Shown here one piece after another: positions 25,612-33,429 of a stretch of DNA of 33,429 nt. The first letter of the stretch is position 1. Each line of letters begins with the position of its first letter. The notes beneath the pieces were generated by a model that searched no databases, was not told where the DNA came from, and was given only the letters and a program-made list of their open reading frames with translations. Source of the stretch: Anaerolineales bacterium (GTDB lineage: Bacteria; Chloroflexota; Anaerolineae; Anaerolineales; UBA6668); the NCBI GenBank assembly GCA_020630175.1, contig JAHDBW010000011.1:14081-47509 (forward strand), written 5' to 3'. The translations under genes were made by a program, and so were the position numbers.

Positions 25612-27663
25612 TTATGCGTCTTCTAGTTCAGAAAGTTTGCGGTGTTTTTGCCATTCTGGAATAGTCGGATCTTTATCAACCATGACGCGCCGCAGTTCAA
25701 TAATTTGATCGCGCAGCAAGGCGGCCTTTTCATATTCCAGCGACTTAGCGGCTGTTTTCATTTGGCCTTCTAGCTCGCGTACCATGCGCGCCAATTCTTG
25801 CTTTGGCAGTTCAGCTGGAGATAAGGTCTCGACTGGCGTGGTGTTATAGTCGGCTTGCTCTTCGGCCACGGCAACCCGTGAGGTAATATCCCGCACCGAT
25901 TTCACAATAGAGGCTGGCACAATGCCGTTTTCACGATTGTAGGCAATCTGAATTTCACGCCGCCGGTTGGTTTCGCCGATGGCCGCTTTCATTGAGTCGG
26001 TCATTTTGTCGGCATACATGATGACTTGCCCCTCAACGTGCCGGGCTGCCCGCCCAATGGTTTGGATCAGCGCAGTTGTTGAACGGAGGAAGCCTTCTTT
26101 ATCTGCATCTAGAATGGCGACCAGCGAAACTTCTGGCAGATCTAACCCTTCCCGCAGCAAGTTGATGCCAATCACAACATCGTAAACGCCCAGCCGTAAA
26201 TCGCGCAAAATTTCCACGCGCTCTAGCGATTGAATTTCAGAGTGTAAATAGGTCACTTTGATGCCCAATTCCAGTAAATAGTTGGAAAGGTCTTCAGACA
26301 TGCGCTTGGTCAGGGTGGTAACCAAGACGCGTCGTTTTTGACTAACGCGGATGTTGATCTCTTTGACCAAATCATCCACTTGTCCTTTTACAGGGCGGAC
26401 TTCAATCTCTGGGTCAATCAAGCCGGTCGGGCGAATAATTTGCTGCGCTTCGTTTTCTTGATGCTCGCGTTCATAAGGGCCGGGCGTTGCGGAAACGTAG
26501 ACCAATTGCTTGACGCTGTTTTCAAACTCGGTGAAATTGAGCGGGCGATTGTCTAATGCTGACGGTAATCGGAAGCCATAATCAACCAGCGTGGTCTTAC
26601 GGGCTTGATCACCGGCGTACATGCCGCGAATTTGCGGCAACGACATGTGGCTTTCATCAATGAACATCAAATAGTCTGGCGGGAAAAAGTCTAACAGCGA
26701 CCACGGATGCGTACCTGGCGCACGTTGATCCATATGCCGGGAGTAATTTTCAATGCCAGAGCAATAGCCAGCTTCGCGCATCATTTCAAGGTCAAAGCGC
26801 GTGCGTTGTTCAATGCGCTGTGCTTCCAAGAACATATCGCGTTCGCGGAAGAAGGTGAGGCGCTCTTCTAGTTCCTCTTCAATATCCTTAATAGCAGCTT
26901 GTAGCTTGTCGTCTTCAGTAACAAAGTGCCGGGCGGGGAAGACATCCACAAAATCTAAGAAAGCGATCACTTCACCCGTAACGGCGTGAATTTGCATAAT
27001 GCGCTCAATTTCATCGCCAAAGAAGTCAATGCGGAACAGCACTTTTTCGTGCCCCGGCATAATTTCCAAGGTGTCGCCACGTACAGCAAATTGACCGTGT
27101 TCAAGGTGCGTGTCGTTCCGGTTGTAATGAATTTGCACCAAATCACGCAGCAGATTGTTGCGGCGGTATTCATCGCCAACTTTGAGCTTGATGACCGCGT
27201 TGCCGTAGGCAATTGGGGAGCCTAGCCCGTAAATACAAGACACGGAGGCCACAATAATTGTGTCGCGGCGGCTAAATAGGGCGCTGGTGGCCGCCAGTCG
27301 CAAGCGCTCGATTTCTTCATTGATGTCGGTTTCCTTTTCAATAAAGAGATCATGCCGGGGCACATACGATTCTGGTTGATAGTAATCGTAGTAACTTACA
27401 AAGTATTCCACCGCATTGTTTGGGAAGAACTCGCGAAATTCGGAGTAGAGCTGCGCGGCCAACGTTTTGTTGTGTGCAAAAATGAGCGCCGGGCGGTCTG
27501 TGCGTTGGATAACCTGCGCCATCGAAAAGGTTTTACCGGTGCCGGTTGCACCAAGCAGAGTTTGATGCCGCAGACCTTGGTTGACACCGTCTACTAACGA
27601 TGCAATTGCGGTAGGTTGGTCGCCTCTGGGCGAGAAAGGAGCTTGTAAATCGAAGAGTGCCAT
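25612..27663 (-). CDS. uvrB: UvrABC system protein B
   Basis: [107 protein letters not shown]-terminal UVR motif. Confidence 0.98.
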   Translation of the reverse strand: MALFDLQAPFSPRGDQPTAIASLVDGVNQGLRHQTLLGATGTGKTFSMAQVIQRTDRPALIFAHNKTLAAQLYSEFREFFPNNAVEYFVSYYDYYQPESYVPRHDLFIEKETDINEEIERLRLAATSALFSRRDTIIVASVSCIYGLGSPIAYGNAVIKLKVGDEYRRNNLLRDLVQIHYNRNDTHLEHGQFAVRGDTLEIMPGHEKVLFRIDFFGDEIERIMQIHAVTGEVIAFLDFVDVFPARHFVTEDDKLQAAIKDIEEELEERLTFFRERDMFLEAQRIEQRTRFDLEMMREAGYCSGIENYSRHMDQRAPGTHPWSLLDFFPPDYLMFIDESHMSLPQIRGMYAGDQARKTTLVDYGFRLPSALDNRPLNFTEFENSVKQLVYVSATPGPYEREHQENEAQQIIRPTGLIDPEIEVRPVKGQVDDLVKEINIRVSQKRRVLVTTLTKRMSEDLSNYLLELGIKVTYLHSEIQSLERVEILRDLRLGVYDVVIGINLLREGLDLPEVSLVAILDADKEGFLRSTTALIQTIGRAARHVEGQVIMYADKMTDSMKAAIGETNRRREIQIAYNRENGIVPASIVKSVRDITSRVAVAEEQADYNTTPVETLSPAELPKQELARMVRELEGQMKTAAKSLEYEKAALLRDQIIELRRVMVDKDPTIPEWQKHRKLSELEDA

Positions 27664-27732
27664 AGTATCTCTAATTTTAGAACATTTTATCGATTGTGGC
27701 AGCCGTGATATTATGAAAAACTGTAAATCGTT

Positions 27733-28674
27733 ATGAATCCTTTGATCCCACTCCTTGTCATCATTGGGCCAACGGCTGTTGGTAAAACAGCATTGAGCCT
27801 AACACTAGCTGAATTGCTAAACGGCGAAATTATTTCGTCTGATTCACGCTTGCTCTATAAAGGTATGGATATTGGCACTGCCAAGCCTAGCGCGGCAGAA
27901 ATGGCACAAGTCCCGCATCATCTGATTGATGTGACTACGCCAGATGTAACTTGGTCGCTGGCACAATACAAAGCTGCGGCGATGGCTAAAATCGAAGAGA
28001 TTCATGCCCGTGGTAAGTTGCCAATGTTAGTCGGCGGTACTGGTCAGTATGTGCGGGCCTTGCTTGAAGGGTGGCAAATCCCACCGCAGCCTAGCGATCC
28101 GGAACTGCGCGCGCGGTTAGAGGCGCGCCTTGCTGCTGAAGACGGATTACAAGACTTAGTGACTGAGTTGACGACGCTTGATCCGGCTAGCGCAGAGTTA
28201 GTCGATTTGCAAAATCCACGGCGTGTGATTCGCGCTTTAGAAGTTTGTTTGAGCTCAGGTGAAAAGTTTAGCGATTTGCGCCGCAAAGAACCCCCACCGT
28301 ACAAGGTCTATCAGCTTGGCCTGAACCGTCCACGCCCCGAATTGCATGAGCGGATTGGGTTGCGGGTTGACTTGATGCTGGAAGCTGGCCTCATTGCTGA
28401 AATTCAAGCGTTGTTAGACGCCGGTTACGATTGGTCACTACCGGCCATGTCTGGCCTTGGTTACAAACAATTCCGCCCCTATTTTGCTGAAGATTGTAGC
28501 TTGGCCGATGCGGTGGAAATCGTAAAACGCGATACGCGGCGCTTTGTGCGTCGGCAGGCAAATTGGTTTTCACCCAATAATCCTGACATCCGTTGGCATC
28601 ATCCGGCAGAGATCGATTTGAAGCAATTGGTGACTGAAATTAACACATTGCTTGGGTTATCCATCGCATGTTGA
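27733..28674 (+). CDS. miaA: tRNA dimethylallyltransferase MiaA
   Basis: [70 protein letters not shown]. Confidence 0.97.
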   Translation: MNPLIPLLVIIGPTAVGKTALSLTLAELLNGEIISSDSRLLYKGMDIGTAKPSAAEMAQVPHHLIDVTTPDVTWSLAQYKAAAMAKIEEIHARGKLPMLVGGTGQYVRALLEGWQIPPQPSDPELRARLEARLAAEDGLQDLVTELTTLDPASAELVDLQNPRRVIRALEVCLSSGEKFSDLRRKEPPPYKVYQLGLNRPRPELHERIGLRVDLMLEAGLIAEIQALLDAGYDWSLPAMSGLGYKQFRPYFAEDCSLADAVEIVKRDTRRFVRRQANWFSPNNPDIRWHHPAEIDLKQLVTEINTLLGLSIAC

Positions 28675-28795
28675 TTCTTAAAGCGTTTAACTTCGGTTTA
28701 CAACAGGATATAACTACAATATTGCCAGTGTTTATCGGCAAATGTCTGTAAGTCAGTCACTATCTTGTATTGACAGACAGTTGTAGAATAAAGCA

Positions 28796-31696
28796 ATGCG
28801 ACTATGTAAATTATTGCTGGTCGCGCTCTTTCTGCTAGTCCTACCATTACCCGTCTCGGCCACCACGGCTAACATGCGGCAGGATGATGAGCTAGATCCA
28901 GAAGTTGCGCGTATTCTTGACCAACTAACCCCTGAAGAGCGGGTGGGTCAGTTATTTGTCGTATCTTTTGACGGTACCAATACGGATGAGAACAGCGGTA
29001 TTTATCGGCTGATCACCCGTTACCACATTGGTGGTGTGACGCTATCCTCTCAAAACGGGAACATCACTGACTTAGAACCTGCACCAGACTCGGTTGCGCA
29101 GGTTGCCCGTTCTCTCCAAGAACTCAATTTCAGCACTTTCATTGAAGATACAGATGAAGTGGTCAACGTGCCGCTGCCAGATGAAGGGCGCTTCCCGCCG
29201 CTGTTAGTGGCAATGACCGTGTTTGATGAAAATAATGTGATGCAGGTGCAAACCGGCGTGACAGATATTCCAACCCCGCTTTCGCTTGGCGCAACGTGGG
29301 ATCCCACAAATGCCCAACTCGTGGGTGAAATTGTTGGCGCAGAATTTGCGGAGATGGGCATCAACATGATGCTCGGCCCATCTTTAGATGTCTTGGCCGC
29401 GCCAAGACCGGGCAACACTGGTGATTTAGGCGTCGCCACTTTTGGCGGTAATGCGTATTGGGTAAGCCAAATGGCAAATGCCTATATTGAAGGCGTACAC
29501 ACAGGCAGTAATAATAGCGTTGCTGTTATTGCGAACCGGTTCCCTGGGATTGGGGATGGTGACCGCGATGAGACGCAAGCCTTAACCACGGTAAACAAGA
29601 CGCTTGAAGCCTTACAAGATGTCGATTTGTACCCATTCCAGCAGGCAACCAGCCTCGACGCGGGCTTAGCAACGTTAGATGGTGTGCAAACCTCAAGTGC
29701 GCGCTACGTCGCGCTGCAAGGCACAACCTCTAGTGACACGAAGCCGTTTGGCTTTGATAGCCAAGCTTTAGGCAGTTTGTTGGCCGAACCGGAATTTGCT
29801 GAATGGCATGCGGGCAACAATGTTGTTGTGAGTTCTTCGCTTGGGGCAAACAGCGTCCGTTCTTTTTATGATCCAACTGGCGAGGGATTTCCTGCCTTTG
29901 TGATTGCGCGTGATGCGCTGTTGGCAGGCAACGACTTGCTGCTACTTGATAACTTTGGCTTAGAGCCAGAAGTTGATCAGGTTGACACGGTAATCGCTAC
30001 CATCGAAGCCTTTGTACAGAAATATGAAGAAGACCCCGCGTTTGCGACGCGTGTTGATCAGGCTGTTGCAAAAATTATTGGTTTCAAGCTGGACTTATTC
30101 GATAGCGACTTTAGCTTAGAAAATATTGTGGGGCCAAGCCCGGCTGAAGGCGAAGAACTGCCACCGCTTGAGATTGAAGTTCGTAATCAAGAAATGTTTG
30201 CGATTGCGCAAAGTGCGGCCTCGCTTATTCACCCTAGTGCAGATGAACTTGCCGACCGCCTGCCGCGCCCACCGAGCGCAGATGAGCGAATTGTGTTCCT
30301 GACAGACACGCTTACCAGTACGCAATGTCTTGAGTGTGGGTCTAAGTTTGAACTTTCCGCAAATGCAATTGAGCAAGCCGCGTTGCGGCTGTATGGCATC
30401 AATGGCACCGGGCAGATTAATAGTAACAATTTGCTTAGCTACTCTTTCCAAGAGTTAGATGGCTTTCTCAATGGGATTGCTGATGAGCAAGCGCAACAGG
30501 CCGATGTTGACAAGCCGCAAGTTGGCGATGCAATTGCCAATGCCGATTGGCTTGTGATTGGGTTGCGGGGCGCTAGTGACGTTGAAACCAGTAAGTCAGT
30601 GTTTCAGGAGTTTTTGGCAGAACGGCCGGATCTCGTCAACGGCAAAAAGGTCGTTGTCTTCGCATTTGACGTGCCGTATCTTTTTGATGCGTCAGAAATT
30701 ACGCAAGTGACAGCCTATTACGGGTTGTACAGCACTATTCCGCCGTTTGTAGAAGTGTCGGCGCGTTTGCTGTTCCAAGAGTTATCGCCAACTGGCGCAC
30801 CACCCGTGTCTATTCCGGCGGTCTCTTATGATCTTGAGACCCGCCTACTGCCGCAAGAAGGGCAGATGTTCACGATTATGCGTGATGATGCGGCGTTAGA
30901 AGTTGCTCCCACTGAAGCACCTGAAGACAGTGATGACGTTGCGGCTGACGCAACCGCGAGCGCTCCTGAACTTGCCACCGGTAACGTGCTAGAAATTGTG
31001 ACGAGTGAATTGCTAGATTACAACAATAACGTTGTGCAAGATGGCACCGAAGTTGAGTTTATTGTGACGTATATTTCTGATGGCAATATCACAGAAATAT
31101 TTGCGACAAACACCACGGTTGATGGTGTTGCGCGGGCAACGTTGCCTGTGAACCGCGTCGGCGTGATTGAAATCCAAGCCCGTAGCGGGTCTGTTTTCTC
31201 ACAGCAGCTACAGTTCAATGTGCCAGACCCTACAGAGGGCTCAGGCGGGATTACTGAGGTGCCAGCTGGGCAAACGGTAACGCCGGTTTTACCAACCCAA
31301 ACGTCAACGCCTGTGCCAGAGCCGACTGCTACGGCCACGCAAGCGCCAGAACCGACGGCTTTACCAGCTGCGAATGACCCTGTCAATAGTCCTCCGGTTG
31401 CAGTAGGGCTGGATTTGTCCGACTTGTTCTCTGCGTTCTTTGCACTCGTGACTATAGGAGGCGTGGGCTTCTGGTGGTCTAATAGTAGAGGACAAGCGAT
31501 TTCAGGCGGCGTTAAACTAGTGCTGTTGGTTGCGATCGGTGTATGGCTAAGTTACAACTACTATGCAGTGTCGGGACCAGGGGTTTCTAGCCTCAGCAGT
31601 ATTGCTGGCATTGCGCCAACATTGTTGTCTTGGGGGGGCGGCCTCATTGGCCTTGGGCTAGGTTGGTTGTTGTTTGTCTGGCGTAGCGAAGAATAA
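28796..31696 (+). CDS. GH3 (NagZ/BglX-like) membrane-anchored protein with Ig-like domain, Pro/Thr linker and C-terminal TMs; catalytic motifs apparently degenerate
   Basis: Signal peptide; LDQLTPEERVGQLFVVSFDG, ITRYHIGGVTLSSQN, NRFPGIGDGDRDE, ALLAGNDLLLLDN; Ig-like segment; TPVPEPTATATQAPEPTALP linker; hydrophobic C-terminus. Confidence 0.85.
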   Translation: MRLCKLLLVALFLLVLPLPVSATTANMRQDDELDPEVARILDQLTPEERVGQLFVVSFDGTNTDENSGIYRLITRYHIGGVTLSSQNGNITDLEPAPDSVAQVARSLQELNFSTFIEDTDEVVNVPLPDEGRFPPLLVAMTVFDENNVMQVQTGVTDIPTPLSLGATWDPTNAQLVGEIVGAEFAEMGINMMLGPSLDVLAAPRPGNTGDLGVATFGGNAYWVSQMANAYIEGVHTGSNNSVAVIANRFPGIGDGDRDETQALTTVNKTLEALQDVDLYPFQQATSLDAGLATLDGVQTSSARYVALQGTTSSDTKPFGFDSQALGSLLAEPEFAEWHAGNNVVVSSSLGANSVRSFYDPTGEGFPAFVIARDALLAGNDLLLLDNFGLEPEVDQVDTVIATIEAFVQKYEEDPAFATRVDQAVAKIIGFKLDLFDSDFSLENIVGPSPAEGEELPPLEIEVRNQEMFAIAQSAASLIHPSADELADRLPRPPSADERIVFLTDTLTSTQCLECGSKFELSANAIEQAALRLYGINGTGQINSNNLLSYSFQELDGFLNGIADEQAQQADVDKPQVGDAIANADWLVIGLRGASDVETSKSVFQEFLAERPDLVNGKKVVVFAFDVPYLFDASEITQVTAYYGLYSTIPPFVEVSARLLFQELSPTGAPPVSIPAVSYDLETRLLPQEGQMFTIMRDDAALEVAPTEAPEDSDDVAADATASAPELATGNVLEIVTSELLDYNNNVVQDGTEVEFIVTYISDGNITEIFATNTTVDGVARATLPVNRVGVIEIQARSGSVFSQQLQFNVPDPTEGSGGITEVPAGQTVTPVLPTQTSTPVPEPTATATQAPEPTALPAANDPVNSPPVAVGLDLSDLFSAFFALVTIGGVGFWWSNSRGQAISGGVKLVLLVAIGVWLSYNYYAVSGPGVSSLSSIAGIAPTLLSWGGGLIGLGLGWLLFVWRSEE

Positions 31697-31701
31697 ATTA
31701 G

Positions 31702-32706
31702 CTACACGCCGGACGGCAAGAATGTGACCACTAGGGCAATGATCATTAACAATCCGGCAACAACCATCAGTATTCGCTGAAGCGGATCTGAAAACGCTCG
31801 CAATACCCACTCACCAGGGTTTTCAGGAATAAAGATCGGCCGACCTTCTGGGTCTGGAAAAACACCATTGAATAATGCTTCACGCGCAATGTGCACGTCA
31901 GCAGGACGTTCATCTGGGTGTAAGTTCAATAGCCAGTGAATGGCCCGCTCAACCCGTTCTGAAACCTTCTTATTGATTTCCCGCACCATCGGTAAACGCT
32001 CCATATTAATAAAGCGTAATTTAGCCTCTAGTGGCGTTTTATTTGTAAGTAGGTGGTATAACGTTGCGCCAAAAGAGTACAGGTCAGAGCGGCCATCAGT
32101 ATGGCCGGTGTCGCCACCGTATTGCTCAAGCGGCGTGTAAGAGACAGATCCACGGCCTTGCACAACCGTTACCGTGCGTTCATCTGGTGCCATCAACTTC
32201 ACGAGACCAAAATCTACCAGTTTGATGATGCCATCTGGCGTTAGTTTGAGGTTACTGGGCTTGATGTCACGGTGCAAAATTGCTTGCTCTTGACTGTGAA
32301 GATAGTCAAGCGCATCTAGGATTTGCTCTGCCCAAGACAAGACATCAGCTTGTTTGAGATGCTCGTCATTTTCCATGGCTTCATCAATCAAGTCTTTGAG
32401 GTCTTTACCGGGCACGTAGTCCATCACCAGAATGTCTGAATCTTCAGTTGCGAAGTAGTCAGACACTTTTGGCAGGTTCTTGTGGTCTAGACGCGCTAAA
32501 ACAGAAGCTTCTCGAAAAAACTGCTCTCGCGTTTGTTCGATGCTTTCTTCTGTGGCATCCGGGTCACCTTTAATGACCTTCATTGCACATTTGCGGCCGT
32601 CTAGCCGTTGATCTTCTGCGAGGTAGATCGAACCCATGCCACCTTGACCAATCGGGTTGATGATCAGGTAGCGCTCGTTCAAAATGTCGCCAGGTTTAAA
32701 TATCAT
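31702..32706 (-). CDS. Ser/Thr protein kinase (Hanks/PknB type) with C-terminal TM
   Basis: YLIINPIGQGGMGSIYLAED, CAMKVIK, ILHRDIKPSNLKL, KLVDFGLVK, TPLEQYGG, GRSDLYSFGATLYHLLT, C-terminal TM ILMVVAGLLMIIALVVTFL. Confidence 0.95.
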   Translation of the reverse strand: MIFKPGDILNERYLIINPIGQGGMGSIYLAEDQRLDGRKCAMKVIKGDPDATEESIEQTREQFFREASVLARLDHKNLPKVSDYFATEDSDILVMDYVPGKDLKDLIDEAMENDEHLKQADVLSWAEQILDALDYLHSQEQAILHRDIKPSNLKLTPDGIIKLVDFGLVKLMAPDERTVTVVQGRGSVSYTPLEQYGGDTGHTDGRSDLYSFGATLYHLLTNKTPLEAKLRFINMERLPMVREINKKVSERVERAIHWLLNLHPDERPADVHIAREALFNGVFPDPEGRPIFIPENPGEWVLRAFSDPLQRILMVVAGLLMIIALVVTFLPSGV

Positions 32707-32965
32707 TTACCGGTAACTTGTAACATCAAAAAATGATTAAAGCATTTGAAGTGATTTTTCAAATTGCAAAAACAATCGTAACATGAAATGTATCGATCTG
32801 AAATTATCTTACTGTAAGAATATCAGATCAAGTTGGTTAGTGCATATTGCTCGATATTGGCCCAAATCGGTGGTTTCACCGTAAAAATAGGGCGAGTTAT
32901 CTTGAGCTGTGCCACCAACAAAATAAAATAAACATATAAAACACCTTATTCATAGGAGAAGATCT

Positions 32966-33429
32966 ATGACATTCCAAGAAGATATTCCAGTCTTAATTGC
33001 CCAAAGTGGCACCTTGCGCGGCCAGCGTTGGAACCTGCTCGGCCCTGAACTTCGCATCGGACGCGACGGTCAATGTGACATCATCGTCAACGATAAAACC
33101 GTTTCACGCCGCCATGCGCGCCTCTTTCATGAAGGCGACCACTGGTTCCTAGAAAATTCATCTAAAAACGGCACCCACGTCAATGACGTGCTAATCAATG
33201 ATGTCACAATGCTGCAAGACAGCGATGTCATCACGATTGCAACCGCTATCAAGTTGGTTTTTGTTGGCTCAGACGCAACCGTGCCATTGGCAATTGATGC
33301 CAGCCCATACGGCAAATTGCGCATTGATGCTGACGCCCGCCGCGTTTGGATTGGTGAAGTGGAAATTGATCCGCCGCTGTCACTGCCGCAATATCGCTTG
33401 ATTTCATTGCTGCACGACAAAAGCGGCCA
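32966..33429 (+). CDS. FHA-domain protein with a following winged-helix (trans_reg_C-like) segment, incomplete at the right edge
   Basis: Own translation from ATG 32966 (AGGAGA RBS): MTFQEDIPVLIAQSGTLRGQRWNLLGPELRIGRDGQCDIIVNDKTVSRRHARLFHEGDHWFLENSSKNGTHVNDVLIND...DADARRVWIGEVEIDPPLSLPQYRLISLLHDKSG. Confidence 0.88.
   Translation, partial: MTFQEDIPVLIAQSGTLRGQRWNLLGPELRIGRDGQCDIIVNDKTVSRRHARLFHEGDHWFLENSSKNGTHVNDVLINDVTMLQDSDVITIATAIKLVFVGSDATVPLAIDASPYGKLRIDADARRVWIGEVEIDPPLSLPQYRLISLLHDKSG

Noticed and set aside
28707-28740. ATATAAC-N15-GTTTATCGGCA upstream of the GH3-like gene as a fifth copy of the bipartite motif
   Set aside because: Resembles it, but spacing is 15 rather than 16 and both boxes deviate; not counted without a genome-wide scan.

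Overview
The window looks chromosomal and probably comes from a Chloroflexota-like bacterium. That assignment is inferred from protein style and gene content, not from a search. The left ~14 kb (minus strand) is a cell-surface locus. It holds one giant modular adhesin (about 2200 aa: signal peptide, beta-propeller-like domain, DUF11-type repeats, eight SdrD-B-like repeats), four stand-alone sortases, a 48-aa membrane micro-ORF missing from the ORF track, an incomplete membrane-anchored Thr/Pro-rich protein at the left edge, and a LytR-CpsA-Psr protein. The most striking feature is that the adhesin has an internal IPNTG-TM-RGR sorting signal followed, in the same open frame, by a second TM and a complete sortase domain with intact His/Cys/Arg. 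It is therefore a candidate substrate-sortase fusion. Four intergenic regions in this locus also share a bipartite motif with invariant spacing (minus strand 5'-T[TG]C[AT]AAC-N16-[TC]TTTATCGACA-3'), which may define a promoter or operator regulon. The right ~19 kb is mainly housekeeping: ffh-rpsP-khpA-rimM, dprA, a manC-like gene, topA (with an N-terminal zinc-ribbon extension), greA, dgt-like, uvrB and miaA. It also carries a large GH3-like membrane protein whose catalytic motifs look degenerate, a Ser/Thr kinase, and a divergent FHA/winged-helix protein cut by the right edge. No tRNA, rRNA, CRISPR array or transposase was recognised.
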